Assembly: GCF_037975245.1 (NCBI RefSeq)
Contig: NC_092569.1
Coordinates: 32,058,668-32,122,667, forward strand
Source: Apostichopus japonicus
Taxonomy: Eukaryota; Echinodermata; Holothuroidea; Aspidochirotida; Stichopodidae
Length of the DNA: 64,000 nucleotides
Direction: 5' to 3'
The notes under the pieces were generated by a model. It ran no database searches and was not told the origin of the DNA. It saw only the letters and a program-made list of their open reading frames with translations. The translations under genes were made by a program, and so were the position numbers. Below, one piece after another: positions 1-28,258 of the stretch; position 1 is the stretch's first letter; each line of letters starts with the position of its first letter.

Positions 1-1546
1 CTGAAACTAATGCAATGTGTTTCTGGGATAAGAACATTATCAGTGTGTTAAAAGGTGTATCATACTGCAACCCCTCAACACCCCCCTCCTTCACCACTAA
101 ATTGGCATTTCATTGGAATGCACAGAAAGTTTTGCTTTTTAATCAAATACCAGTAAACACTGAATTTTCAAAAGGAATCAAGTCTTGCTTTACAACAGTC
201 AAACGAAACTGTGCATTGCCCAGTCTAGTCTAGTCTAGGCCTACACAATATTTTGAACATGTCTTTATCAACATGTCGTGACATGGTTCTCAAGATAAAT
301 CAGTGACCAAGGCTAGAGTCTAGGGTAGTCTTTGCAATAATATAACTTAGGATAGGCTACCAGTACTATAAATAGCCTTGACCTAGTGATCCCTTGAAAT
401 GTAGCCTATCGGCTCCTGCTATTTTGATCAATGATAGTGGACGGCATCCAAAATTAACATTAAACCAATGCCTAGTCTTTACTTTTGAAGAAGAAAAAAT
501 TAGGTCGGACTCACGTTAACCAAATTAGGCTATCACTTGAAGAAACATAGCTGTACCATAGATTGGTCACTTTATGCTCGTTTGTAAGTATCGAAGAGAA
601 CAACGTTTGAAACGTTTGTCGATATTTTCCAATTAATGTTTTTTTAATTCAACAAGTAAACTTTTTTTGCCCTTAAACATAGTTTTTCATTCTGCGAAAC
701 GGCCCAAGTAGAACGTTAAATTCAATCACTTATCCAGCTCCGTCTTCAAACAAATTAACTCGGCGTGTTTGCTGGGTTACTGTGATCTTTTAAGATAGAA
801 AGAAATACCTTCTTTCACTCAGATGGAAGCGGTCAGAGATCCAGAAGATATTTCTGTTTTAATTTATTTATGTCCTCCTTCTCACTCACGTTGCGTGATT
901 CCTTCTGGCCTTTGCTTCCCACGCTCCAAAACATCTTTTTCCGTTGCTGACGACAGTTTTACGATAAAAAGGAAATATTTATGATACGATCTGGAAGATG
1001 ACTAACATTAAGATGTATTATAAATGATGTGAACTCTGTAACCTATAAGACTATCAAACTGCAAACAGCTGTTTTACCTGCCAGAACATTGGGTTAGTAC
1101 AGTAGATTAATGAAGCATCTTCTTTCTGGCATAAAGCTTAGAGCCACCCCATTCATAAATTATAATCATTGTAGCTTCTAACTCTTTAAAACTTCCTGAA
1201 TAAAATGATGCAAAATTTACTCAAAGCATTTGCAGGAGTTTGGAGATGGGGAACTTATGGAGGAGATTTTGTTTAGTTAGTTATAACAAAATGTTATTAC
1301 AAATATAATATACTCCAAGTCAAAGGTCAATAAAACACAGATTGAAATATAAAATTGGAGTACTTGCATTGCATTGTAATGGCAGTATGCCATGTATATA
1401 CTTTGTAGAACTCTGTACGAAGCTACAATTCAATTACATTTATTTCACATTCGAAAAGTCAAAACCGAATGACACCAGTATTACAAGTTCTGAGATCTTC
1501 ATACTCGGCCACACAATTGCTACGTGTGGTTCACCTCAAACTCACA

Positions 1547-1625
1547 GCTCGGTAGCTCAGTCAGTAGAGCATAGTACTGTACTCCAAAGGTTACAGGCTC
1601 AAGTACCCATTGATCAACACATTTT
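1547..1625 (+). repeat. tRNA(Lys)-like SINE or tRNA pseudogene
   Basis: GGTAGCTCAGTCAGTAGAGC is a good pol III A box with D-arm, and GGCTCAAGTACCC about 35 bp on resembles a B box and T-arm with changes. The order resembles tRNA-Lys, but the anticodon arm and acceptor stem do not pair well, so this is a decayed tRNA-derived element, not a working tRNA. A partial copy is at 24997-25030. Unit C lacks about 240 bp at this place (near 38965). Confidence 0.5.
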
Positions 1626-2380
1626 TCAACTATATTTATATTTTCCCAGTTAGCTTTCTGTTGTATACTTTTTTTAGTTTATTTCAATCATTATTTTTTT
1701 TTCAACAGAATACGGGGATGAATTAAAACTCCCAGATGATGTTGTGGTAAAATTGATTAGCAATTAGCAACTAACTCTGTGTGTCTGAAATACTGAGAAA
1801 TAAACTTGCAAGATGACAAAGAATGCGCACAATGTTTATAGAAAAAAGACAAATAAATGACACAAAGGATCAACGCTTTGTAGAAATCTCAACTGAAAAA
1901 CATAGATCTGGAACTCTTTGCTTTTGATTTTCTTCTCATATTTCTTTTGTTTGATACTTCTAGTTCAATCATATTAACGAACAATAGTTATCAACGATTA
2001 TTTCAAATTATCATGAATAAACAACTCACGATCTCAAGAATAGTTTCTGCTATCTTCAGGTCACCATATGTGTCAGCTAATTGTGCTGCTGTAATTGTTT
2101 TCACTGATGTGATGATTCTTTTCTTTTATTTGCTACTTTCAATTCCCTTTTGATTCTTTTATGTTTTTCTCTCGCAATGTTAAAACATAGAAACACAATT
2201 ATGAATAACAAATCTTCACCAATTATTTTTAGAGCTTTCATGATTAAATCTCTAACCATGTGACAATGTACAGTAGCTATTAAGCTAAAAGATGTATAAT
2301 GTTAATCTTACTTCATGTCTACACAATGAAGGGCTGTCTTTTATGATATAAAAACACCAGTGTGTGACATAGGTGATATG

Positions 2381-2387
2381 GTACATG
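2381..2387. other. Empty target site of the TIR element present in unit C
   Basis: GATATGGTACATGTTAATAACC in unit A is uninterrupted; in unit C the matching sequence is split by the 917 bp element between two GTCCATG copies. Confidence 0.6.
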
Positions 2388-4124
2388 TTAATAACCATTC
2401 CATTTCACATCTGATTTTTACTGGTTGGAATTTAAAGATTCATTTATATGGAGGGGATGTAAATAGATAATGCTTTGATATAATGGATATTAAAGTTTAA
2501 TTTATTGAATATTTATTACTGGATGTGATTTAATGTAGGTGTATTACTGAATTATGGTCACAGAAGATTCAAGTATAAGATAAATGTAAAGTTAACTGAA
2601 CTCTTTTGCGCAACTTCCATTCCTAATCCAGCAAAACGAATATTTACCGTGTGATAAGGTTGTTTCTAATATAATTAAAGGGGCGTAAATCCTTCCCTTT
2701 TCAAGGGGAGTGTAGATTCGATTCGGGAACGACCATACCGGCGCAATTTGGGTCGACTCTGCAATTATGAAATATTTGTTTCTTTCGTTTTCATATGCAA
2801 TGATTGAATAAATACGGGAGGCGATTTCACCAACAGAAATCATGTATTCGTGTATCGAAGAGTAAGTAAACCAGACACAACATCCAATATATAGTTTCTC
2901 TTTTGCGCAACTTTCATGGGATTTCCGGTTCTTTTTCGTGCAACAATATTCACCCGGCAGTACACGGAATACTTCGAAGGTTTGACGTATTGTATCAAGA
3001 CTTATTTTAAAATCTCAACTATATTATCTCACAAAATTCTACTGATTATGCTCAAACCTTAAAGTAGGACAATTTATTACAAACAGTCCACTTATATTAA
3101 CAGTTCATTTGTTTCCTCCAACTTATCCGAAAGTTCAACTGGTTTACGTAACAATGTATTTTCTTTTCTGAAATAATAAAAAGCGTAAGCTAAAAGATTT
3201 AGTACTCCCGTGGAATGCATCGCTATAGTTGAGAAGTGTATCAAATTTACTTTGTTTATTTAATGTGCCTGGCATGGTTGGTATTTGACAAACAATTTTC
3301 AATTAATTAATACTGTACTATTTCAGACGGTTCAGAGAATGTGCGTGAACTACTGAATAGCTACTAAGGTTGACTTAATGCCTGTACTGATATGCAATTG
3401 CATGAAAATGTAATGTCTGTACACCCTGTTACGAAATTCAATCCAAATGTTAGGTGGACGTCCGCACTGGGGAGGGATCTTAGGAGAGGGGTAGCGTTTA
3501 ATGGGAGGAGTGTCCCCTCACCTTTGAGAAAATTGTGCCTCGGTAAGGGTGTTTAGAAGCAATGATGCTATCATTTTCATTATATATTAAAAACATTTGC
3601 GTTCGGGTGTTACAATATTTGTTAACCATTTGCTAGACAATTTAGGGTGAGGGCGGAGGGGGTGGTCGGGTTCGTGTTTCCATGGTCCCTGTGGCTACGG
3701 CCTTGTATATATTGAATACATAACACATTTAAAATACATAATATGACATTATGGTAGGTATACGCATTTATTTCCTTTCTCAGTGACCTTTTATTAAAGA
3801 CGACAATCCAATCGACTCACGAAACTTTGTCTAGAAATGTCATTAACTGACTCGAAGTTAACTTGTTACGAGAAACCTCTTTATGTGTTACTAGGCATAT
3901 CGCTAAAGAGAGAAACCTTCTGAGAAGCACTTAACGCCGTGCTGTAACATAAAGTAACCTAATCAGTATCATATATGGTAGCTATTTATTTTTATGTGGT
4001 TAATTTTCCTTGCCGTCCCAGTTTTCGTCCCTGAAAATGTTTTGTGTGGTGGCAGGGACAGCTTTTCCTCTACCTCTTACTACGCCACTGTCGGCTAAAT
4101 AATAGAATGGCGTAGGCATGCTGG

Positions 4125-5405
4125 TACTTATATATTTATTCATGCAAAATCATGACTGGCAGTGTCTCCGTTGTCTGAAACTGTTGGTAGCCAACCCTCT
4201 GGGAAATGGGTGCCACAGTTAAATGAACCACTTATGACTACGCCTATAAAGTAGCTCTACAAATCTAAATAAGCTCTAGCTACGCCTCTGCTGGTTAACA
4301 GATATAAATTTCATTTAAAAAAGTAACCTTTTTACATGTCATAATATGCTCCTTTGATTAAATATCCTATATAAATGAAAAATATTTTCCTCATAATTGA
4401 TAGTCAGATGTAATTCTTACAGTCAATAAACAATTTAGTCAAAGCCCAGTGAAACAGCTGACATGTTTATTCAATCAGATGTGAGCATACTCGATCCCGC
4501 ACACAGGATGTGACGTAGGCATTATAAAACAAGGAAGTATTGTTCATATAGAATACCACTTGTACTTATCTATTTATTCATGCAAAATCATGACTGGCAG
4601 TGTCTCCGTTGTCTGAAACTGTTGGTAGCCAACCCTCTGGGAAATGGGTGCCACAGTTAAATGAATCACTTATGACTACGCCTATAAAGTAGCTCTACGC
4701 ATCTAAATAAGCTCTAGCTACGCCTCTGCTGGTTAACAGATATAAATTTCATTAAAAAAGTAACCTTTTCACATGTCATAATATGCTCCTTTGATTAAAT
4801 ATCCTATATAAATGAAAAATATGTTCCTTACAATTGATAGTCAGATTTAGCCAAAGCCCAGAGAAACAGCTGACATGTTTATTCAATCAGATGTGAGCAT
4901 ACTCGATCCCGCAAACAGGATGTGACGTAGGCATTATAAAACAAGGAAGTATTGTTCATATAGAATACCACTTGTACTTATCTATTTATTCATGCAAAAT
5001 CATGACTGGCAGTGTCTCCGTTGTCTGAAACTGTTGGTAGCCAACCCTCTGGGAAATGGGTGCCACAGTTAAATGAATCACTTATGACTACGCCTATAAA
5101 GTAGCTCTACGCATCTAAATAAGCTCTAGCTACGCCTCTGCTGGTTAACAGATATAAATTTCATTTAAAAAAGTAACCTTTTCACATGTCATAATATGCC
5201 CCTTTGATTAAATATCTTATATAAATGAAAAATATTTTCCTCATAATTGATAGTCAGATGTAATTCTTAAAGTCAATAAACAATTAAGTCAAAGCCCAGT
5301 GAAACAGCTGACATGTTTATTCAATCAGATGTGAGCATACTCGATCCCGCAAAAGGATGTGACGTAGGCATCATAAAACAAGGAAGTATTGTTCATATAG
5401 AATAC
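4125..5405. repeat. Tandem triplication of a ~420 bp segment (unit A only)
   Basis: The string CATGCAAAATCATGACTGGC starts at 4141, 4579 and 4991 (periods 438 and 412). The repeated block runs to GGAAGTATTGTTCATATAGA. Copies are nearly identical and much closer to each other than to the single copies in B (about 32440-32830) and C (about 42400-42835). No coding. Confidence 0.85.
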
Positions 5406-6249
5406 CACTGCAAAACTTCGAATATTCCAAACTGTTAATTAGATATTTTTTCATACAAATTAATAGTGTAGAATAGATCATACCGTACATTTCACGGTAT
5501 ATAATATGTATTGTACTAGGTCATGCAGGTTATATAATGCTGATTAGTAGTACACTTCCTGTCCTTTCATTACTGCTTTAATTTTGCCTTCCAACCAAAA
5601 GCGAAGTAACTTAGCTAAAATAATCACTCATAAATGTTTCTTAAAAATATCGATAATAGAAGCTTAACCAGAACAAGTAAATCAACATTCCTATTAATTT
5701 CATCAGCTTAGTAGCATTGACGTCGTTTGGCACACAACTACAGAACCTTTAACATGAACCACACTAAATGTATTATAGATTAAAACTGATCATCGTAATT
5801 GATATTCGTTTTAAAAACCGAGTGCATTTACATGTACTGAATTGTTATACCTTTTCTGTCATTGGAACTAGAAGCACGATAGTCAATAAGTATACAGTAG
5901 TTGTATTTATCGGAACAAGGACAATTCAACATTATGCAACTGAAGCTTACTGCACTATTGACTGAAATTTCAAGATATAAATAGCTTTTCAAAATAGTAA
6001 GTTGGATTGCGCATGTCGAATAGTCTTCTTTACACACAAGCCAATAATACTATAGATGGGCAGCACATTTGTATAAGCTGTTCACCAAATCAAATTTTAA
6101 ATAAAATGATGGCATTAATAGACATCCATACTACTACTACGGTCATTTCAATAGGATGTCGGTAACCCCTAAATAGATACTCTGTGACATTTGCCATCTT
6201 GAACTTCATCGAATATATTTTCGCATGTCATTTATACAAACTCGAAATC

Positions 6250-22412
<16,163 letters not shown>

Positions 22413-22658
22413 ATAAAACACCGTACAAATAACTTATCAAAAGAGCAGACTTTACTTAGAAAGTAAGAACAGATCCATACATATCTTAGAGCGTCGGACA
22501 GCTGGACGTGTCATAGACAAGAACGAAGAAGAAAATGCAACAACAATTACAAACAGAACGAATCGACAAATAGTTCATTTTAAGGGAATGGCAAATTATT
22601 AATGTTAAACTGTTGTTTGATAGTTTGCAAACTTATTATTGTACGAGTCTCACAAACG

Positions 22659-22664
22659 AATAAA
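22659..22664 (+). terminator. Gene A polyadenylation signal AATAAA
   Basis: AATAAA about 250 bp after the stop, preceded by GAGTCTCACAAACG. The same context and spacing recur after gene B and gene C, so the 3' UTR end is conserved across copies. Confidence 0.6.
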
Positions 22665-24030
22665 AATAAAAATACTTTTAAATAAAATAATTTTAAATTT
22701 TAAATAAAAAATAAAAATAAAATAATTTTGGAATATACAATTGCGTGAAAGTGTAAACGTAACGATACAAAGACACAAAACATTTAGTAAACATTTATTC
22801 TGTTACGAACATTCTGAAATTTTCTTTCCCTGTTTGTAATCTTATGAAGTCGATAGCCATATAAATGATGACACTGAACTATTGTAAAAGTAATACTTAT
22901 CTTCTTCTGCTTCACTATCAAATAACCCCCCCTCCCCCCCCCTTCCTCAATTCCTGTTCAAACATTTTGCTTAGCGTTGTCATTAATAATAAAAATCACT
23001 ATAATTTATCATCATATCATACAAATTATTTCTCTTCTCTCCTGTTTTTGACGTGTTTGTGTTTTGGGGGTGGGGAAGGGGGGGGGGCAGGGCTAGTTGG
23101 CAATTTTCGACATCATGCCATCATTTTATTCAGGAGCTCATAGTTGTTTGAACATTATTCTGAAACAAGTCCCATTAAATGGAATACCATGCGCACAGTG
23201 GTTTGTAGTTTTACAACCCTCTGCCAAGTATACAGTCCTTTCGTTAGGAAAATAATCCATTTTATTTAAAATCAAAAATACTATAACATGTGTTCCTAAG
23301 TTCCCAACCAACTACTAATTGCATTCACGAAGGTCCAGTACTAGATTTATTTAAGACTGTATAGTAAAGGAAGCTAAGAACAAAGTTGACAAGATTTCTG
23401 ATAAATCAAGTCCAAATAGCGGATGCGACTTTTTAGCACTTAAGGTATTTTGAGTTTGCTATTTTCCGTAAGCTGTGAGGTTCTTAATACAATATGCTAC
23501 ACAGAGTAATTATTGATATTGTTAATTAAACAATACGTCTTCAGTGAGACAAAACAAACTGAATTATAAAGTTACTTTGTAAATTTACCCTCTAAATTGT
23601 AGAAAATATGAAAAGACGGTGTTATCTTACCACTAACATCTCTAAATATTAATACAATATAGTAATACAGTTTGGAAATATGTCCAGATCAAGGTGGACG
23701 TTAAGTGTGAGCAAACAGTGCAAAGATGAGAATACTGGGAATTATAGGATCATTATAGGTATATAAATAATACAAATTAACATTAATAAATAGATGAGAT
23801 TAATTTAACTCGTTTATTAAGTCTGTAAATTGGTCAATTTGAAAAAAAAACATATTAAGTGCAAGTTTTTTTCTTAGTTTGACAACTTTGTTTTGAGAGT
23901 GTTCGATAACTAAGGGACTATCCAGCGCAAACAAAATTAACAGAGGGCGCTGTCATATTCGTTCCAGCAAACTTGACAAACTGTTGCTATGAGTTGATAT
24001 TATTTCCATCAACATTGAATCCTCAGAAGT
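22665..24030. other. Spacer between gene A and unit B, with paired C-rich and G-rich tracts
   Basis: No coding recognised. A C-rich tract (about 22926-22945, ending CCCCCCCTTCC) and a G-rich tract (about 23065-23090, GGGGAAGGGGGGGGGG) are complementary over roughly 14 bp and could form a hairpin or G-quadruplex. The rest is AT-rich and unremarkable. Confidence 0.45.
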
Positions 24031-25072
24031 AGCATAGCTGTACCATGGGTTGATCACCATATATTCTTACGTAATTATTGAAGAGGACATCGTTGAAGCA
24101 TCTGCTGGAATTTCCAAGTGAAAAAAAGGTATGAAATTATGCACCTTAACTTGTTCTGTTTTTTGTACCAGTTTTTAATTCTGTGAAACTGCACAAGCAG
24201 AAAGTTTATTCAATCACTCATCCAGCTCCGTCTTCTAACAAAGTAACCCGGCTTGTTCGCTACCTTGCTGTTATCCTTAAAGATTTAAAGCTTTATCTCT
24301 CGATATCAAGGTGACCAAAATGGATATCAGAAATATCATGTTACTAGTCCACTCACTAGTGTAAGCTCTTTACTCAGATTGTAATGGTTAGAGATCCAGA
24401 AGTAATTTCTGTTTTCCATTTTTTATGTACTCTTTTTAACTCAGTTGGTATTATTTCTTCTGCCCTTTGCTTCTCACACTCCGGGCACCCTTTTTAGTTG
24501 TTGACGACTGTTTTATGATATAAAGGAATATGTATATGATTACTATCTGAAAGATAATTAACTTTTAAGAAATATTATAACTTTGAGGATTTTTACATAA
24601 CGTGAATTTTATAACCCATAGCAATAACAAACTGCAAACAGTTGGTTAACCTGTCAGTATATTGGGTTAGTCCAGTAGACTAATAATGCATCTTCTTCTG
24701 GCAGGGATGGGATTTATTTAGTTAGTTTCAACAACATGTTATTACAAAAGTAATATTATACAATTCAAATGTCAATAGAACACTGGTTAAAATATGAATT
24801 TGGAATACTTGGATCGCATTGTAATGACAGTATGCCATGTTATAAAATCTGTAGAACTCTGTACGGATCTACAATTCAATTAAATTTATTTCAAATTTGA
24901 AAAGGGACAAAAAAAAAAAAACACCAGTATTACAAGTTCTGTGATCTTCATATTCAGCCCCAAAATTGCTACGTGTGGTTCACCTCCAACTAGCAGCTGG
25001 GTAGCTCAGTCAGTAGAGCAAAGAACTCATCATTTCTTTCAACATAATACATAAAAGGATAAACTCTTGTAA
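24030..25072. repeat. Unit B left segment, homologous to 540-1600 of unit A
   Basis: Begins near CATAGCTGTACCATGGGTTG and follows unit A through CCAGTATTACAAGTTCT and the tRNA-like A box. Homology to the upstream segment ends just before the FReD exon at 25087. No coding. Confidence 0.65.
24997..25030 (+). repeat. Truncated tRNA-like element at the unit B breakpoint
   Basis: CTGGGTAGCTCAGTCAGTAGAGCAAAG is the A-box half of the element at 1547. The B-box half is missing, and unrelated sequence leads into the FReD exon within 60 bp. Confidence 0.5.
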
Positions 25073-25086
25073 GATATTCTTTGAAG

Positions 25087-25351
25087 GTATTACAGCGACG
25101 AAGATCGGATTCTGTAAATTTTAGTAGAAGTTGGAAAGACTTCAGAAATGGCTTTGGCTTTCCAGGCAGTGAGTATTGGATGGGAAATGAGAAAACTGCC
25201 GTCTTAACAAATCAAAAGCGGTACCAACTGCGAATCGACTTTGAGAACGTTGCTGGAGAAACTTACTATGTAACATACGACGAGTTTCGTATCTCAGATG
25301 AATGGGGGGATTATCATATATCTAGTTTAGGAACATTCGAAAGATCAGATG
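25087..25351 (+). CDS. Gene B exon 4 equivalent: middle part of half-FReD
   Basis: Begins VLQRRRSDSVNFSRSWKDFR and ends LGTFERSD in phase 1. Nearly identical to gene A exon 4, with a few changes (GFPGSEYWMGNEK). Upstream homology stops almost at the acceptor (CTTTGAAG), so the matching FReD start exon is absent. Confidence 0.75.
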
Positions 25352-26203
25352 GTAAGTGTCTTTAACATTATTATTAAATATAACGCCAAAGTAATCAAAC
25401 AAATCGTGATCATTTATTAAATGTCAAACGTGAACGTGCAGAAAATGAACAGTTTATTCTGAAAACGAAGGGATCTGTTGGAAGTAAATTTGGCATGTTA
25501 AATATGTTTTGAAGAAACTGCTACAATATATACAGTACGAGTATTCATATAGTATATCAGCGAGTACAACGGCGCTACAATACATATCGTAGTAATTACA
25601 ACATGATATGATATGAGTGCAAGTACAAGCTTTTAGTGCGAGTTCAAATACTTAATCTTGTATTATTAGTATCCATACTAGAATTTCAAAATGCCTCAAT
25701 TAGCCAAAGTGTGATTACGCACTCACTACAAGAATGTTTCGTACTCATCATCGATTATGGCTCTATACACGGAACCGTACCTAAAATTAGTACAACATAA
25801 TTTTTACAATTAAACCAGGTTCGTCTCCCAGTTTGAAAAGAAATATGATGTTGTTATTAATTATCATTGTTGCCAGAAAGCAGTATACTTACACCGAGAG
25901 AACTCTGAAACAGAAAAAAATGCCATGACTACCTGGTTTCAGACTATCTGCACAACAAATGATGGAGTTTTATCTCGTTATATTGAATAAATATGAACTT
26001 TAATGTAAGTAAGGAACGGCCATTACCTATTTAAATTGTTCTACATTTATTCGAGCAGCTCCTGCGGGTATGTTCCTTTCCTTTATCCTTTTGACAACCA
26101 CGAATTTTAGTAATGACAACAAACTACTCCATGCCACATGTCATATTTGTCGTGACTCTATCAGGTTACTATTATTTTCATGTTTTTCTTTCCTCTTCTC
26201 TAT

Positions 26204-26415
26204 AAACAATCCCTGAATGGTGTCCAGCTAATGAGATATTTAGCGATGAGACCTGTGAGAGGACTTGTAACGACCCTGACACTTGCATCTCGGCTACCTC
26301 TCGCACAGAAACAGAGCAATGTGTTTGTGTTGGTGATTATCTGAGACAGCAAGAACAATGCATCCCTCTGAATCAATGTAACTGCTTCGTTGCTGACAAA
26401 GGAGATGTATTAATG
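26204..26415 (+). CDS. Gene B TIL exon with lost acceptor AG
   Basis: Encodes ETIPEWCPANEIFSDETCER and the full TIL cysteine set through QCNCFVADKGDVL. The two bases before the exon are AT where A and C have AG. The end reads TTAATG|GTCATG instead of TTAGGG|GTCAGT. The frame is intact, so splicing damage may be recent. A cryptic AG exists at 26226-26227. Confidence 0.65.
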
Positions 26416-26854
26416 GTCATGATGATTCTTTTAGGGAATTTTCTTTGCTTCTCATGATATTTTTCCATATAATAAGAAACAAATATTTTACTTACATTTA
26501 CTCAGGAAGCACAAAACTACTCTTACGGATGTTCATGCCTCAAAAACCTCACACTAAAATGCATGGATACAACTAACGATATTTTGCGGTTAAGACTAAG
26601 TGTAGGCCTAATGTATAGTCACAATAGGCCATTTTATTACATTTGACGGTATCTTTTCATGGCGAATCCATCGGAGTTGGCTTCAAAGACTTCACAAAAC
26701 TTTCATAAAGATCCATACCCTTACCAAGATCTTTCAGGGGAATTTATCATTGGCCACCCACCGTTAGAATCCCGTATATTTCACATTGACAACCGCAAAT
26801 TCATAATTCATTTATTAGTAGTTGTTTTTCTTTTCGCTGAATATCTTAACTTAG

Positions 26855-27064
26855 GGAGGCGATGTTTACGTCAATTCAGGATGTGCACGAAGATTATCTT
26901 GCCAAAACAACAAGATCATAGAGGCGAGTTTCCAGTGTAGTGTTCACGCAACCTGTGCTGAGAGGAACGGTGTCCGTAAATGTTACTGCAATCAAAACTA
27001 CCGAGGGGACGGAGTGACGTGCATCCACAACTGCTTCGTTGTTGACATTGGAAGTGTATTAGGG
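26855..27064 (+). CDS. Gene B VWC/EGF-like cassette 1
   Basis: 70 codons, phase 0/0, flanked by TTAG and GTCAGT. Starts GGDVYVNSGCARRLSCQNN and ends HNCFVVDIGSVLG. All eight cysteines are kept. Closest to gene A exon 6. Confidence 0.75.
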
Positions 27065-27424
27065 GTCAGTACGGCTCTTTCAGGTCATTTTTTTAAATAA
27101 TTCTTTGTTTTAAATCATTGTCCATTTAATAAGAAGGAAACCTTTACTATTTATACTCAATAATCACATTATATTTACAAAAACTGAGTAGCGTGCGCAT
27201 CGTGGTTGGGCAGGGACCGTTGACCATTTTTTTTGTATGCCAGTCCAGTCAAAACTGTCAGTCGAGGGATGTATTACGTTTAGTTGGGAATCACGTGACC
27301 ACTGCTACGGAATTTTTCATTGGCCAACCCCCGGTAAAATCCTGCACATTTCACTGTGACAACCGCAAATTCATAATTCATTGATTGGTTGTTGTTTTTC
27401 TTTTCGCTGAATATCTTAAATTAG

Positions 27425-27736
27425 GAGGGCCACTTTTACATCAATTCAAGATGTACACGAAAATCAACTTGTAGGAACAGCCGGCTTGTAGATGAGAGTT
27501 ACCAGTGTAGTAGACACGCAACCTGTGCTATGAGGAGCGGTGTCCGTAAATGTTACTGCAATCCAAACTACGAAGGGGACGGAGAGACGTGCACCCGCGA
27601 GGTGGTCCCAAAAGATTGCTACGAGCTTTATGTTTCCGGTACACGCAGTGATGGTTTTGACACCATTTACCCTGATGGTTGGCCAAGCGGCATTCAGGTT
27701 TACTGTGAGATGGAAAGAAACGGAGGAGGATGGACG
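27425..27736 (+). CDS. Gene B cassette fused to second FReD start
   Basis: 104 codons, phase 0/0. The cassette EGHFYINSRCTRKSTCRNS ... EGDGETC is followed by a TREVVPK linker, DCYELYVSG, YPDGWPSGIQVYCEMERNG and GGWT at GTGAGT. The linker is two residues longer than in A. Confidence 0.8.
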
Positions 27737-27996
27737 GTGAGTTTGCAATCAATTCAGGATTTTAATTCCTAACTCCTTACATTATACTTTAAATTCTACA
27801 AAATGATGCACTGCAGATCTCGTTAAGATGAACTTGACCATTTTAAGGGGAAAAATCAAAAAACAAAATACTCTTGCGAATTATCTCACTTTCACAATAA
27901 ACATATCTTTGTTAACTATTTTATGTCTTTGGATCTCGTGCTCTTAAGGATTAGTAGATTGTATAGTTGGATTACCTATTTTTCTTCATTTCGTAG

Positions 27997-28258
27997 GTTT
28001 TCCAGCGACGATCGAGTGCCTCTGTTGACTTTTATCGTGGTTGGTCGAACTACAAGAACGGTTTCGGTAATAAAAATCAAGACCCCTGGCTAGGTAATAA
28101 ATATATCCACTCTATGACCAACCAGAAAACCTACAAGCTTCGTATTGATCTAAGGGACTATGGTTCATCATCGTATTACGCAGTATATTCGACTTTTAGT
28201 ATTAATAACGAGGCAAACAAGTATCGACTATCAGTTGGATCACACAGTGGAAATACAG
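27997..28258 (+). CDS. Gene B middle part of second FReD
   Basis: Starts VFQRRSSASVDFYRGWSNYK and ends LSVGSHSGNT in phase 1. Canonical FReD core, no breaks. Confidence 0.8.

Larger units (their letters stand above)
1..6249. repeat. Unit A upstream segment of a large segmental duplication
   Basis: Collinear by eye with 37540-43683 (unit C), and in part with 24030-25020 and 31000-32870 (unit B). Shared landmarks include a TTTCTGGGATAAG start, the CATAGCTGTACCAT string and the GACGTCCGCACTGGGGAGGG region. No conserved coding was seen; short ORFs here are not shared between copies. Differences: a tRNA-like insertion near 1547, a triplicated block at 4125-5405, and absence of the TIR element found in C. 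Confidence 0.7.

Noticed and set aside
1547-1625. Functional tRNA gene
   Set aside because: Acceptor and anticodon stems do not pair and the B box is altered.
2592-2843. 83-codon minus-strand frame in unit A
   Set aside because: Not open in the matching part of unit C.
5768-6037. Overlapping frames on both strands, also seen at 43201-43487
   Set aside because: Shared because the DNA is duplicated; lengths and residues are not conserved as a protein and no domain is visible.
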